Part shown: piece by piece, positions 8,412-17,492 of the stretch
Layout of the letters: each line of letters begins with the position of its first letter
Numbering within the stretch: the stretch's first letter is position 1
Assembly (NCBI RefSeq): GCF_000970855.1
Contig: NZ_KQ034047.1
Coordinates: 44,536 to 108,535, forward strand
Length of the DNA: 64,000 nt
Direction of reading: 5' to 3'
Origin: Lactobacillus helsingborgensis
GTDB lineage: Bacteria; Bacillota; Bacilli; Lactobacillales; Lactobacillaceae
Made by a program: the position numbers and the translations under genes
Notes under the pieces: model-generated
Databases searched by the model: none
Seen by the model: the letters and a program-made list of their open reading frames with translations, nothing else
Told to the model about the DNA's origin: nothing

Positions 8412-8960
8412 CTAGCTAATTTTCTTTACTTGATCGTAATCTAGTTCAGTTGTAGTAGCACGGCCGAACATATCAACGGAAACAAATAATTTGTACTTAT
8501 CTGGTTGAATTTCAGTAATTTTTCCTTCAACGCCGTTAAACGCGCCATCGATGATAGTAACGGTTTCCCCAACTTCAAAATCAATTTGTGGTCTTTTAGC
8601 AGGCTCTCCTTGTTGACGTAAAAGCCTGTTTACTTCTTCTTCTAACAGTGGCGATGGTTTTGAGCCACCACCATGTGAACCAACAAAGCCAGTTACATTT
8701 GGTGTATTACGCACGACAAACCAACTTTCATCCGTCATTACCATCTCCACCAAAACATAGCCAGGGAAAATTTTTTCTTCAACTTCTTTTTTCTTATTGT
8801 TTACTTTTTCAATTTTTTCCTGTTCCGGCACCATTACACGAAAAATATAATCTTGCATACCCATACTTTGTGCACGAGATAAGAGGTCAGATTTAACCTT
8901 ATCTTCATAGCCAGAATATGTGTGCAGCACGTACCATTGCTTCTTAGTAGTTTCTACCAT
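8412..8960 (-). CDS. nusG: Transcription elongation/termination factor NusG
   Basis: A 182-residue NusG with the NGN domain (KQWYVLHTYSGYEDKVKSDL at the N-terminus, FPGYVLVEM in the middle) and the C-terminal KOW domain (VTIIDGAFNGVEGKITEI). The ATG at 8960 follows AGGAG. It binds RNA polymerase. A terminator-like hairpin lies between its promoter and its start. Confidence 0.96.
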   Translation of the reverse strand: MVETTKKQWYVLHTYSGYEDKVKSDLLSRAQSMGMQDYIFRVMVPEQEKIEKVNNKKKEVEEKIFPGYVLVEMVMTDESWFVVRNTPNVTGFVGSHGGGSKPSPLLEEEVNRLLRQQGEPAKRPQIDFEVGETVTIIDGAFNGVEGKITEIQPDKYKLFVSVDMFGRATTTELDYDQVKKIS

Positions 8961-8989
8961 TATTACAATTTCTCCTTTTATTTTTGGCA

Positions 8990-9018
8990 AACAAAAAAGC
9001 CTCTTGCGTCAGAGGACT
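8990..9018 (-). terminator. Terminator/attenuator between secE and nusG
   Basis: Stem CCTCT/AGAGG (9000-9004 with 9011-9015, extendable by AAG/CTT) followed on the minus strand by GCTTTTTTGTTT. It stands in the leader of nusG, downstream of its probable promoter, so it can end rpmG-secE transcripts and attenuate nusG. Confidence 0.75.
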
Positions 9019-9033
9019 TTTATAATCAAACTA

Positions 9034-9062
9034 ATTGTACCACAAACAATATAACTGTGCTA
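9034..9062 (-). promoter_or_regulatory. Possible extended -10 promoter of nusG
   Basis: Minus-strand TGGTACAAT (TACAAT complement at 9034-9039), an extended -10 element. The -35 match (TAGCAC, 17 bp upstream) is weak. Transcription from here would pass through the hairpin at 8990-9018. Confidence 0.5.
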
Positions 9063-9233
9063 TTACATAACTATTTGTGTAATATTGGTGAACAATAAAT
9101 CAAGCAAACCTAAGTAAGCAGCAAACAGAATTGAGGTAACAATTACGATTGCTGTGTCGTGACGGTTTTGTTTTGCAGTTGGCCATGTAACTAACCGCAT
9201 TTCTTCAACTACACTTTTAAAAAACTTAACCAT
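9063..9233 (-). CDS. secE: Preprotein translocase subunit SecE
   Basis: A 56-residue protein: MVKFFKSVVEEMRLVTWPT, then the remaining cytoplasmic stretch and one hydrophobic segment (about residues 28-47). The EMRLVTWPT motif is the SecE signature. The single membrane helix clamps SecY. The start lies 3 bp after the rpmG stop, and nusG follows, the usual rpmG-secE-nusG order. Confidence 0.93.
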   Translation of the reverse strand: MVKFFKSVVEEMRLVTWPTAKQNRHDTAIVIVTSILFAAYLGLLDLLFTNITQIVM

Positions 9234-9236
9234 AAT

Positions 9237-9386
9237 CTACCTCGTTTCCTTATGCAAAGTCATCTTACCGCAATGTTTACAAAATTTGTTTAATTCCAGA
9301 CGCTGAGTGCGATTTTTACTTGCGGTGATAGAGTAATTGCGCGAGCCGCAGATACTGCAGGCTAATGATGCTTTTTTCACTGCCAT
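9237..9386 (-). CDS. rpmG: 50S ribosomal protein L33 (zinc-binding type)
   Basis: A 49-residue L33 starting [18 protein letters not shown] and ending with [16 protein letters not shown]. It keeps the two CxxC pairs (CSIC and CKHC), so it is the zinc-binding form. The position directly before secE and nusG matches the Bacillus order. Confidence 0.93.
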   Translation of the reverse strand: MAVKKASLACSICGSRNYSITASKNRTQRLELNKFCKHCGKMTLHKETR

Positions 9387-9408
9387 AATCTCACTTCCAA
9401 ACTATTGT

Positions 9409-9437
9409 ATTTTAGCAAAAATATCAGGTATAAGCAA
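9409..9437 (-). promoter_or_regulatory. Promoter of rpmG-secE
   Basis: TTGCTT (complement at 9432-9437), 17-bp spacer, TAAAAT (complement at 9409-9414) on the minus strand, 23 bp before the rpmG start. Confidence 0.65.
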
Positions 9438-9588
9438 TTAATTTAACAATTACTGTATTAATTACTCAAGTGTATCTTCCCATAAAATTTTTTATTAACA
9501 AAAACAGCCACCCCTTTAATTCGAGCAGCTGCTTTAGTGGTCAAACAAATGCGTGACCACAGTGCGTAGAACATTGTATTAGTCGGAT

Positions 9589-9807
9589 TTACTTCTTAAG
9601 ATTTTCATTAACGAAGGATTCGATTTTATCGTCAGAGTCTTTCAGGAATGGAAGCATAGCTTCTTCCGTCTTAATGGTATCTCTACCATTCTTTTCCATA
9701 AAATAATCCCAAAGGGCATCTCTTACTGGAAGATCTGAATCACTCCAGTCGAAAACTTCTTTCATGTGACGATCTAACAATGCAGTCTTCATAACTTCAT
9801 CAGCCAT
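9589..9807 (-). CDS. Small acidic conserved-type protein, function unknown
   Basis: A 72-residue protein rich in Asp and Glu with a strong ribosome binding site (TAGGAGG) before the ATG. It has no membrane segment or cysteine pair. The sequence looks all-helical (for example [30 protein letters not shown]). I do not recognise a characterised family. It stands alone between the sigma factor gene and rpmG. An imperfect inverted repeat (GTGGTC/GACCAC, 9536-9560) lies just downstream. Confidence 0.7.
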   Translation of the reverse strand: MADEVMKTALLDRHMKEVFDWSDSDLPVRDALWDYFMEKNGRDTIKTEEAMLPFLKDSDDKIESFVNENLKK

Positions 9808-9878
9808 CTTAACTACCTCCTAAAATTTATTCTACAATAACAATTATACCCCATTTTTTATATAAGAACTATAAAAAA

Positions 9879-10454
9879 CTAATTGAGTAAGGTTTTACGC
9901 ATTTTTTGAGCAAGTCTTGAATGAGCTCTTGACAAAGTTAACTCGCTGATATTTAATCTGTGCAATATTTCATCCTGATTTTTTAGCCCTAATTCGACTA
10001 AAAGAGCATTAATCTCTAAATTTGATAAGTGTGCGGTTAAAATTGCTATATTTTCACTCAGAGGTACCTCAGGGATGGATGTAGAATCTTTTTTCATTGG
10101 TGATAGATTGTTTTTTCTTGCAGTTTCTAGTGAAATAGATTGCTTTAAAGCTTGCCTGCGGTATGCATTATCATATCTAACTAGTGACTTGGCATGATTA
10201 GTTAACCTAGTTTTATAATAACTGCTAAATTTACCTTTTTTGAGATCAAATTTTTTCGCTGAATCATGACAAATAATCAGGGCATCTTGATCCCAGTCTT
10301 GACTGTCATAATAACGTACATGATACATGCTTTTAACTTTATTAATTAATGGCTTATACAAGTAGCAAAGATCAATTAACGCTTCTTCCTCACCATTTTT
10401 AATTTGCATTATCAGTTCTGTTTCATTTTTGCTTGCTTTCTTTATACTCTTCAT
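9879..10454 (-). CDS. sigH: SigH/ComX-like sigma-70 family factor
   Basis: A 191-residue protein. Residues about 14-90 resemble sigma region 2 (EEALIDLCYLYKPLINKVKS, then YDSQDWDQDALIICHDSAKKFD and KGKFSSYYKTRLTNHAKSLVRYDN). The C-terminal part resembles the region 4 helix-turn-helix (NQDEILHRLNISELTLSRAHSRLAQKMRK). The ATG at 10454 follows TAGGAG. Its place between rlmB and rpmG-secE-nusG is that of sigH in Bacillus, which supports SigH/ComX, the factor that in lactobacilli switches on late competence genes. The similarity is low, so the competence role is an inference. Confidence 0.75.
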   Translation of the reverse strand: MKSIKKASKNETELIMQIKNGEEEALIDLCYLYKPLINKVKSMYHVRYYDSQDWDQDALIICHDSAKKFDLKKGKFSSYYKTRLTNHAKSLVRYDNAYRRQALKQSISLETARKNNLSPMKKDSTSIPEVPLSENIAILTAHLSNLEINALLVELGLKNQDEILHRLNISELTLSRAHSRLAQKMRKTLLN

Positions 10455-10629
10455 CTTAACTACTCCTATTTTTATAGATGAATGAAGAATACAGAACTTA
10501 AAAGCGCTCAAATATCGAACCTTAGTTCATTCTTTGCAGTCAATTTTTAATGTAAATCGGCTAAAAAACAAAGATTTATTTTTGTTAAAAACACATTAAA
10601 TTAAAAAGATGATATTTTACTATTTCAAA

Positions 10630-10665
10630 CAAAAAAATCATCCTGAAAACTTCAGAATGATTTTC
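10630..10665 (-). terminator. Terminator of the cysS-mrnC-rlmB unit
   Basis: Inverted repeat AAATCATTCTGAAG/CTTCAGGATGATTT with one mismatch and a minus-strand U-run (TTTTTTTGTTTG). It lies directly after the rlmB stop. Confidence 0.85.
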
Positions 10666-10670
10666 GCTAT

Positions 10671-11426
10671 TTATTTTAGTGGGTTCCGGTTATTAAGCAT
10701 TTGGTAGAGTAAAATACCGGTAGCCACACTCGCATTTAATGATTGTACGTGACCGACCATTGGTAAAGTTAATGTTTGATCCATTTGCTCTTTTAAAAGC
10801 CGAGAAATTCCTTTACCTTCATTGCCAATAACTAGAACTGTTTTGCCATTACTGTTCCATTGACGGTAATCTGTTCCGTCCATATCGGTACCAAATAGCC
10901 AGTAACCCTGGTTTTTTAATAATTTTGCCGTTTGTACCAAATTATTTACTCTGGCAACCGGCACGTAATCAATAGCTCCAGTAGAAGTTTTGGCTACTAC
11001 TGACGTTAGACCAGTCGCCCGCCTTTTAGGAATAATAATCGCATCTACACCCGTGGCATCAGCTGTTCTTAGAATTGAACCTAAATTATGCGGGTCTTCG
11101 ATCGAATCAAGCATTAACAAGAAAGGATCCTTTTTTGTGTGTTCAAATTCTGCTAACAATTGGTTCAGATCAGCATATTCAAAGCTGGCAACTGTCAATA
11201 CCAAACCTTGATGATTCTCACCCTGCACCAATCTATCCAACTTATTTTTGGGTACAGTTTGAACAACTAAACCCTTTTCCTTAGCTAAAGCAAATACTTC
11301 ATTAGCAAAATTTTCTTTGATTCCCTGCTGCAGAAATATTTTATTAATATGGTCAGCATCCTGCGTTTGCAAATAATCTAAGCCAGCGTGTCGACCATAA
11401 ACAAAATCTTTATCACTTGAAGTCAT
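10671..11426 (-). CDS. rlmB: 23S rRNA 2'-O-ribose methyltransferase (TrmH family)
   Basis: A 251-residue SPOUT enzyme. The N-terminal L30e-like RNA-binding part (VYGRHAGLDYLQ) precedes the catalytic domain with the family motifs LDSIEDPHNLGSILRTADATGVDA, LVIGNEGKGIS and LTLPMVGHVQSLNASVATGILLYQ. These give the knotted SAM site. It probably methylates G2251-equivalent or a related ribose in 23S rRNA. It overlaps mrnC by 14 bp and belongs to a cysS-mrnC-rlmB operon. Confidence 0.93.
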   Translation of the reverse strand: MTSSDKDFVYGRHAGLDYLQTQDADHINKIFLQQGIKENFANEVFALAKEKGLVVQTVPKNKLDRLVQGENHQGLVLTVASFEYADLNQLLAEFEHTKKDPFLLMLDSIEDPHNLGSILRTADATGVDAIIIPKRRATGLTSVVAKTSTGAIDYVPVARVNNLVQTAKLLKNQGYWLFGTDMDGTDYRQWNSNGKTVLVIGNEGKGISRLLKEQMDQTLTLPMVGHVQSLNASVATGILLYQMLNNRNPLK

Positions 11427-11856
11427 ATTTTTCTATGCTCCCATTCTCAACATTTTTAATGCACCAAGCGGTTAATTCCTGAATACGCTCTTTTTCATTT
11501 AAAAGCTCCAAGTAACCCCAGACTGCTTCAAATCCAGTAGATAATTTATAAGTGGCTAAACTTGTGTTTTTAGCCTTAGTATAGGTTTTCGAATTACGAC
11601 CGCGATGAAAAGTGGCTACTTCATCTTCTGTTAGCAAACCATCTTCTTGTAATTTGGTAATTAACGCAGCCTGAGCTTTAGCAGATACATAGTGAGTCGC
11701 CCTTCTTTGTAAAACTTGTGGTTTAACAACCCCGCATTTAATTAAATGCCTTCTAATAAAGATTTCGTATACTGCATCTCCCAGATAAGCTAAAGTTTGC
11801 CCGTTCAGTGTATCCGGATTAACATCTTTTTCTATCATTTTGTCAGTTTTATTCAC
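11413..11856 (-). CDS. mrnC: Mini-ribonuclease 3
   Basis: A 147-residue RNase III-type protein lacking a dsRNA-binding domain. It carries [17 protein letters not shown] (catalytic Asp in GDAVYE) and [15 protein letters not shown]. Mini-III trims 23S rRNA precursor ends. The start chosen is GTG 11856, preceded by AAGGTGG and overlapping the last 8 bases of cysS; an ATG at 11838 has no binding site. Confidence 0.92.
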   Translation of the reverse strand: MNKTDKMIEKDVNPDTLNGQTLAYLGDAVYEIFIRRHLIKCGVVKPQVLQRRATHYVSAKAQAALITKLQEDGLLTEDEVATFHRGRNSKTYTKAKNTSLATYKLSTGFEAVWGYLELLNEKERIQELTAWCIKNVENGSIEKYDFK

Positions 11857-13273
11857 GTAGCCACCTTGTTCCTTGCGGTGTATCTTCAACAATGACGCCC
11901 ATTTGTTTTAGTTCAGCTCTTAAGGCATCACTTTTCGCCCAATCTTTGTTTTTACGTGCTTCTTCACGCTCTTGAATTAACTTTTCAACTTGACTATCAT
12001 CATTTTGTTTATCAGAAGTGGTTAACTTTTCAGTATCTATTCCAAAAATTGCCAGCCATTTGGTTAAATTTTTTTGAACTTGTTTAAGAGCGTTTTTATC
12101 AGAATTTTTAGCATTAACATTGTCATTGATTTTTGGCAGTAAATCATAGATTGCGCTCAGCGCGTTTTGGACATTAAAATCATCGTCCATAGCACTGATA
12201 AATTTTTGTTCAGTTTTCTTAATTGCGGCAGTTAAATCTATTGAGGTCTGGCTTTCGGAATTGTCTTTTAGTCTATAAGCAACATTAATCAGAGTATTTT
12301 TGAATCTTTGCAAAATGACTTGTGCCTGCTTTAAATTATCAGACGAATAATTAATTTGCCTTCTGTACTGCACACTCGCCATAAAGAAACGCAAAACCTG
12401 CGGGTCAATTTTTTGTAACAGATCATGAACGGTTACAAAATTATGTAAGGACTTAGACATTTTCTCTTGACTTGTGCCCACGGTTACAAATCCATTATGC
12501 ATCCAATAATGAACAAACTTTTTACCAGTTGCAGCTTCACTTTGGGCAATTTCATTTTCATGATGGGGAAATTCTAAATCTTGTCCACCACCATGAATAT
12601 CAATTGTATCTCCTAAATATTTTGTTGCCATAACTGAACATTCAATATGCCAACCCGGGCGGCCTTTTCCCCAAGGTGAATCCCATGCAATTTCATCCGG
12701 CTCCTTTTGCCTTTTCCATAATGCAAAATCTATGGGATCTTCTTTGCGCTTTTGCTCCTCAACATTTATATGCTCAGAAGCGCCCTCCTCAAGTTCTGCC
12801 ACATTTTGACTGCTGAGCTGACCGTAATTTTTAAACTTTTTAGTATGATAATAAACGTCACCGTCTGATTCATAAGCATAACCCTTAGCAATTAGTTTTT
12901 GGATAAACTTAATAATTGCACTAATTTCATGAGTAGCGCGGGGATTTGTAGTTGCCGGTTCAACATTTAACGTTTCAATATCTTCACGGTAAGCCTTAAT
13001 ATAGCGCTCGGCTAAATCTGGGACAGTTACGTGTTCCGCTTGTGCTTCAGCAATCATTTTGTCATCAACGTCAGTAAAATTAGACACATAGTTGACCTTA
13101 AAGCCTTTAAACTCCAAATAGCGCCTTATTGTATCAAATGCAATAACACTTCTGGCATTACCGATATGAATGTAGTTGTATACAGTAGGACCACAGACAT
13201 ACATAGTGATGTTATCAGGCGTTATCGGCTTAAATTCTTCCTTAGTTTTGGTTAAAGTATTGTATATTTTCAC
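11849..13273 (-). CDS. cysS: Cysteinyl-tRNA synthetase
   Basis: A 474-residue class I synthetase. Visible features are [10 protein letters not shown] with the first zinc Cys (residue 27), HIGN at 36-39, the zinc motif [10 protein letters not shown] and HHENE, and the KMSKS loop ([11 protein letters not shown]). It charges tRNA-Cys. It is the first gene of a three-gene operon with mrnC and rlmB. No T-box fits in the 160-bp upstream gap. Confidence 0.97.
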   Translation of the reverse strand: MKIYNTLTKTKEEFKPITPDNITMYVCGPTVYNYIHIGNARSVIAFDTIRRYLEFKGFKVNYVSNFTDVDDKMIAEAQAEHVTVPDLAERYIKAYREDIETLNVEPATTNPRATHEISAIIKFIQKLIAKGYAYESDGDVYYHTKKFKNYGQLSSQNVAELEEGASEHINVEEQKRKEDPIDFALWKRQKEPDEIAWDSPWGKGRPGWHIECSVMATKYLGDTIDIHGGGQDLEFPHHENEIAQSEAATGKKFVHYWMHNGFVTVGTSQEKMSKSLHNFVTVHDLLQKIDPQVLRFFMASVQYRRQINYSSDNLKQAQVILQRFKNTLINVAYRLKDNSESQTSIDLTAAIKKTEQKFISAMDDDFNVQNALSAIYDLLPKINDNVNAKNSDKNALKQVQKNLTKWLAIFGIDTEKLTTSDKQNDDSQVEKLIQEREEARKNKDWAKSDALRAELKQMGVIVEDTPQGTRWLRE

Positions 13274-13326
13274 TGCGGCTAGCTTGCCTTTCTCAAAATA
13301 TTTTTATCTTCATTCTAACAGAAACA

Positions 13327-13359
13327 AGAACAGATTCTAGTATATAAATAATCTGTTCT
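13327..13359. repeat. 10-bp perfect inverted repeat before cysS
   Basis: AGAACAGATT (13327-13336) and its exact complement AATCTGTTCT (13350-13359), separated by a 13-nt AT-rich spacer containing TATATA. It lies 54 bp before the cysS start. There is no U-run, so an operator or RNA hairpin in the cysS leader is more likely than a terminator. Confidence 0.6.
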
Positions 13360-13390
13360 GATCATTTAAACGAGTTTATGATTCAAAATA

Positions 13391-13430
13391 AAAAAAACGC
13401 ATTATCCAATTAATTGAATAACACGTTGTT
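13391..13430 (-). terminator. Terminator of gltX
   Basis: Long AT-rich hairpin AACGTGTTATTCAATT/AATTGGATAATGCGTT followed on the minus strand by TTTTTTTTA. It lies directly after the gltX stop codon. Confidence 0.8.
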
Positions 13431-13432
13431 TT

Positions 13433-14932
13433 CTATAAGCCGTTTGCGCTCATTTGCTTAAGAGTCAATTCCAAATGTTCCAGTACCCGCTTTTTGCCTA
13501 AAAGTTCCATTGCTTCTCCAATTCCGGGACCAACCATTGACCTGGTCGTAGCAATTCTGATTGGCATAAATAAGCGTCTACCCTTAATTCCCGTTTCCTG
13601 ACGAGTTGCTTGAACAGCGTTCATAATTTGCGGAGCAGTAAACCGGGGGATTAAATTAACTTGCTTTTTAAATTCTTCAATTACCGGTCTGGCATCATCG
13701 TTACGAATTTCTTCAATTTCCTTGTCACTTAAATCTTTAGGCGCAGCGAAAAATATTTTAGCCAAGTCAACAATTTGCTTGGTGTAAGACATCTGCACAG
13801 AATAAATATTCACTAATTGTCTAACCCATTCCATCTTTTCAGGGGTCGGATCGTTTTCAACCAAACCTGCTTCCTGCAAGTTATTAAGTGCCAAATCTAA
13901 GAGCGTATCACGATCAGCCTTTTTAATATACTGGTTGTTAATCCACTCCAACTTCTTCTGGTCAAAAGCTGCTGGTGAATTTGACAGACGTGAAGGATCG
14001 AATTGCTTGATCAATTCTCTCTGGCTAAAGATTTCGTTTTCACCTACCGGTGACCAGCCGAGTAACGTAATAAAATTAAACATTGCATCAGGCAGATAGC
14101 CAAGGTCTCTGTATTGCTCGATAAACTGTAAAACAGATTCATCACGCTTAGAAAGTTTCTTACCGGTTTCAGCATTAATAATCAAAGTCATGTGACCAAA
14201 TTTGGGTGGCTGCCAGCCCAAAGCTTCATAAACTGCTAATTGTTTGGGCGTATTTGAAACGTGATCATCCCCCCGCAAAACATGGGTAATTTCCATAAGG
14301 TGATCATCAATTACAACAGCAAAGTTATAAGTTGGCATGCCATCCCGTTTTTGAATGACAAAATCGCCACCGATTGTGTCGGATTCAAAACTAAGATGTC
14401 CTTTAACAATATCATCCCAGGAATATGTTTCCATTTCTGGAATATGGATACGAACAACCGGTTTTAAGCCCTTTGCTTTTGCTTCTTCTTGCTTTTGTTC
14501 AATTTCAGCAGCAGTCATACCTTCATATTCATAAGTATAGTGCGGTGCGATTCCCATCGCACGTTGTTCTTCACGCTGTTCTTCTAGTTCTTCCTCAGTT
14601 TTATATGAATAATAGGCTTTACCCTCATCAATTAGTTGCTTAATATACTTGTTGTATATATCTTTTCTTTCAGATTGACGGTACGGACCATAGTCTCCGC
14701 CTTTATCGGGTCCTTCGTCCCAATCAATTCCCAACCAATGTAAGTTTTCCATTTGTGACTTTGAGCCACCTGCAACATTACGTTTCTGGTCAGTATCTTC
14801 AATTCTTAAAACAAAAGTCCCCTTATTATGACGCGCAAATAAGAAATTAAATAGCGCCGTCCGTGCATTACCAATGTGTAAGTGCCCTGTTGGACTTGGG
14901 GCATACCTTACTCGAATTTTTTGTTTAGCCAA
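13433..14932 (-). CDS. gltX: Glutamyl-tRNA synthetase
   Basis: A 499-residue class I synthetase with [21 protein letters not shown] at the N-terminus (HIGH motif) and [10 protein letters not shown] (KMSKS loop). It charges tRNA-Glu, and in Gram-positives usually also tRNA-Gln for later amidation. It lies between radA and cysS, the normal Firmicute order. Confidence 0.97.
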   Translation of the reverse strand: MAKQKIRVRYAPSPTGHLHIGNARTALFNFLFARHNKGTFVLRIEDTDQKRNVAGGSKSQMENLHWLGIDWDEGPDKGGDYGPYRQSERKDIYNKYIKQLIDEGKAYYSYKTEEELEEQREEQRAMGIAPHYTYEYEGMTAAEIEQKQEEAKAKGLKPVVRIHIPEMETYSWDDIVKGHLSFESDTIGGDFVIQKRDGMPTYNFAVVIDDHLMEITHVLRGDDHVSNTPKQLAVYEALGWQPPKFGHMTLIINAETGKKLSKRDESVLQFIEQYRDLGYLPDAMFNFITLLGWSPVGENEIFSQRELIKQFDPSRLSNSPAAFDQKKLEWINNQYIKKADRDTLLDLALNNLQEAGLVENDPTPEKMEWVRQLVNIYSVQMSYTKQIVDLAKIFFAAPKDLSDKEIEEIRNDDARPVIEEFKKQVNLIPRFTAPQIMNAVQATRQETGIKGRRLFMPIRIATTRSMVGPGIGEAMELLGKKRVLEHLELTLKQMSANGL

Positions 14933-15006
14933 AATTCATGCCTCTTTCAAAAAGTAAATATAAACAATTTAAGTTTACGCGTAATAGCAAAAAAGTTCAA
15001 TATTCG

Positions 15007-16383
15007 TTACCCTAAAACCACTTTTAAGGCTTGCGGGATACTTGCAACTGGAACCACTTCAATTCCCGCGTTTTTAAGACTAGCACGCATATTGTGTTTC
15101 GGAATAAAAATACGTTTGAAACCAGTCTTAGCAGCTTCTTTAATACGCGCATCTATTTGATTGACTCTGCGCACCTCACCAGTTAAGCCAACTTCGCCCA
15201 CAAAACAGTCCGTAGGTAAAATTTCCTGATTTTTATAACTTGATGCAATTGCCATGACAACTGCCAAATCAACTGCCGGTTCGTTCAAACGAATTCCCCC
15301 AGTGGCAGTTAGATAAACGTCTTGATTTTGCAGCATTAAGTTGCCTCTTTTTTCCAAGACAGCTAGCAATAGTCCAGCTCTATTGTAGTCAATCCCCGAA
15401 GTGGTTCTTTTTGCATAACCAAAAGCAGTCGGTGTCACCAGTGCCTGAATTTCCGCCAAAATTGGCCTTGTTCCTTCAAGCGATACTACTATCGCGGAAC
15501 CGGTAGATTTGGGCAACCGTTCATCTAAGAATACGGCTGAAGGATTAGTTACTTCCTGCAAACCTTTGTTAACCATTTCAAACATGCCGATTTCATTTGC
15601 GGCACCAAACCGATTTTTAACAGAATGTAAAATACGGTAGGCATGATGTTCATCACCTTCAAAATAAAGGACTGTATCTACCATGTGCTCCAAAATTTTA
15701 GGACCTGCAATCGCACCTTCTTTTGTCACGTGGCCAATAACAAAAACGGTAATCGCATCCATTTTAGCAATTTTCATCAATTCGCTTGTGACTTCCCTTA
15801 CTTGTGACGCCGAACCGGTCATCGAGTCAAGACTGGGTTCATTCATGGTCTGAATGGAGTCAATCACGACAAAATCGGGCTCTAAATCAGCAATTTGCTG
15901 ACGGATATCTTCCATATCTGTTTCCGGATAAAGCATCATGTCATTAGCAGGAAGACCTAAGCGATCTGCACGGAGCTTGATTTGATTAGCAGATTCTTCC
16001 CCTGAAACATACAGTACTTTATATTGATCAGCCAATTCGCTCATGATTTGTAACATTAAAGTTGACTTACCGATTCCAGGATCACCACCGATTAAAACCA
16101 GTGAACCGGGAACAATGCCGCCGCCTAAAACCCTGTTCAGTTCTGCCATACTTGTTTTGATGCGCTCTTCTTTTTCAGCCTTCACATTCCCCAATTTAAC
16201 CGGTTCGCTAATTCCGGTTTTCTTGATGAGCCTGCTGGGACTGCCTTTAGTTGAACGGTTTTGCACTGCTTCAGTTTCTTTTTCAAACTGATTCCAAGCA
16301 CCACAATTAGGACAGCGTCCTAAATAGCTGGCAGAGATATAACCACAAGAACGGCATTTATATTTTGTTTTCAGTTTTGCCAT
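15007..16383 (-). CDS. radA: DNA repair protein RadA
   Basis: A 458-residue RadA (Sms). It has an N-terminal C4 zinc finger (CRSCGYISASYLGRCPNCG), a RecA-like ATPase with Walker A GGDPGIGKST, the RadA-specific KNRFGAANEIG motif, and a C-terminal Lon-protease-like domain. It promotes branch migration in recombination. The ATG directly follows the dut stop codon (dut-radA coupling). Confidence 0.96.
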   Translation of the reverse strand: MAKLKTKYKCRSCGYISASYLGRCPNCGAWNQFEKETEAVQNRSTKGSPSRLIKKTGISEPVKLGNVKAEKEERIKTSMAELNRVLGGGIVPGSLVLIGGDPGIGKSTLMLQIMSELADQYKVLYVSGEESANQIKLRADRLGLPANDMMLYPETDMEDIRQQIADLEPDFVVIDSIQTMNEPSLDSMTGSASQVREVTSELMKIAKMDAITVFVIGHVTKEGAIAGPKILEHMVDTVLYFEGDEHHAYRILHSVKNRFGAANEIGMFEMVNKGLQEVTNPSAVFLDERLPKSTGSAIVVSLEGTRPILAEIQALVTPTAFGYAKRTTSGIDYNRAGLLLAVLEKRGNLMLQNQDVYLTATGGIRLNEPAVDLAVVMAIASSYKNQEILPTDCFVGEVGLTGEVRRVNQIDARIKEAAKTGFKRIFIPKHNMRASLKNAGIEVVPVASIPQALKVVLG

Positions 16384-16935
16384 TTAGCTTCCCTTCTTAT
16401 TTGTTGAGCCAAAACCACTTATTCTTTGCCTATTAATAGGAAGATCATTATCTGACTTTAGATAATGAACGAAAATTCCTTGACCTATTCGTTCACCCTT
16501 GCGAATTTGAATAGGTCTAACACCATAATTAATTAATTGAACAAAAATTTCCCCTTCATTTTGATCATTATTATAATAATCTGAATCAATAACTCCTATT
16601 CCGTTTGGTAGCGCCAGATTTCTTTTAAAAGTGTTAGAAGAACGATTTGCTAGTAATAATACTTCGTCTTCCGGCATGTATGCTTTTACACCCGTAGGAA
16701 TTAGAAATGGCTTGAGAACGTGCTCTGCCATTTCATAGTCTTGTTCGTATAGCTGGTGACCATTTCTGATTAGACGAAAAATACGCACAAAGTTAAGCCG
16801 CCAAATACTGGGAAGCAAAACATCTTTAGCCGCCTCTAAATCATAACCAGCACTGGCAATAGTCTGCCTTCTTGGCAAAGTAATATTTTTATTATGGTAT
16901 TTAGATACTACCTCAAAGCCCCTTATTTTATTCAT
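16384..16935 (-). CDS. dut: dUTP diphosphatase-like protein
   Basis: A 183-residue trimeric-type dUTPase. The motifs are ASAGYDLEA (motif 1), RSSNTFKRNLALPNGIGVIDSDYYNN (motifs 2-3), RKGERIGQGIFVHY (motif 4) and SGFGSTNKKGS (glycine-rich motif 5). It hydrolyses dUTP to dUMP and diphosphate. Compared with minimal dUTPases it carries an insertion of about 40 residues between motifs 1 and 2. The ATG at 16935 follows AAAGGAG. Confidence 0.88.
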   Translation of the reverse strand: MNKIRGFEVVSKYHNKNITLPRRQTIASAGYDLEAAKDVLLPSIWRLNFVRIFRLIRNGHQLYEQDYEMAEHVLKPFLIPTGVKAYMPEDEVLLLANRSSNTFKRNLALPNGIGVIDSDYYNNDQNEGEIFVQLINYGVRPIQIRKGERIGQGIFVHYLKSDNDLPINRQRISGFGSTNKKGS

Positions 16936-16977
16936 GCTGTCTCCTTTAAAAATCTTCAAACACTATTTTACATTAAT

Positions 16978-17007
16978 TTGCGGATTATATTTTAAATCTA
17001 ATATAAT
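16978..17007 (+). promoter_or_regulatory. Promoter of the GNAT-like gene
   Basis: TTGCGG (16978-16983), 18-bp spacer, TATAAT (17002-17007), 42 bp before the ATG at 17049. Confidence 0.6.
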
Positions 17008-17048
17008 TAGTTACGTAAAAATTATTTCATTTTTTGAAGGGAGATTAA

Positions 17049-17363
17049 ATGTTTAACATAGATGACCCCCACCAGTGTTTTCGAGAAGACGATGATCAGG
17101 GAGAAATGATCTGTCATTGGACGATGGATAAAATTGAGCGTAAAGATGCTACTGTCTGGATCATGAATCACCTTTTTATTAATCCCAATAAAGATAGTAA
17201 AAAGATTTTACACGATCAAATGCAAACAGTAATGTATATTGCTCAAAAATCGCAACTTCCTGTGTGGCCGCTTGATCCAGTAGTTATCAATTATTTTGAT
17301 GAACATCCTGAATTTGCTGGCATTTGGTATCATCGTCCAAATTCAGAAAACAAATCTATTTAG
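17049..17363 (+). CDS. Small GNAT-like (YjdJ-type) N-acetyltransferase
   Basis: A 104-residue protein. The C-terminal half (ILHDQMQTVMYIAQKSQLPVWPLDPVVINYFDEHPEF) matches the compact Gcn5-related fold whose members end with a conserved P-x-x-P-x-V-x-x-Y-x-x-x-H-P-E pattern. The classic acetyl-CoA loop is not well kept (NPNKDSKKILHDQM), so activity is uncertain. AAGGGAG precedes the ATG. Substrate unknown; it is a single gene. Confidence 0.65.
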   Translation: MFNIDDPHQCFREDDDQGEMICHWTMDKIERKDATVWIMNHLFINPNKDSKKILHDQMQTVMYIAQKSQLPVWPLDPVVINYFDEHPEFAGIWYHRPNSENKSI

Positions 17364-17431
17364 AAACTAGTTTAATGAAATTAGAAGGTTAGAAACAAAT
17401 ATTTTTTTAACGATAATTAAATTTTCAAGGA

Positions 17432-17460
17432 TAGACTACTTTAAATATATAAGTTAAAAT
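17432..17460 (+). promoter_or_regulatory. Promoter of pepC
   Basis: TAGACT (17432-17437), 17-bp spacer, TAAAAT (17455-17460), followed by AAGGAGG and the pepC ATG. Confidence 0.6.
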
Positions 17461-17492
17461 AATATTAATTTGTTTAAGGAGGACTTATTTAC

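Noticed and set aside
9481-9588. GTGGTC/GACCAC repeat considered as a terminator of the small acidic protein gene
   Set aside because: No U-run follows on the minus strand at the right distance, so I only mention it with that gene.
10508-10530. Short inverted repeat GAAC/GTTC before the sigma factor gene, considered as an operator
   Set aside because: Only 4-bp arms; no consistent promoter could be placed around it.
13274-13432. Searched for a T-box riboswitch before cysS
   Set aside because: The gap is only 160 bp, contains the gltX terminator, and no T-box core was seen.
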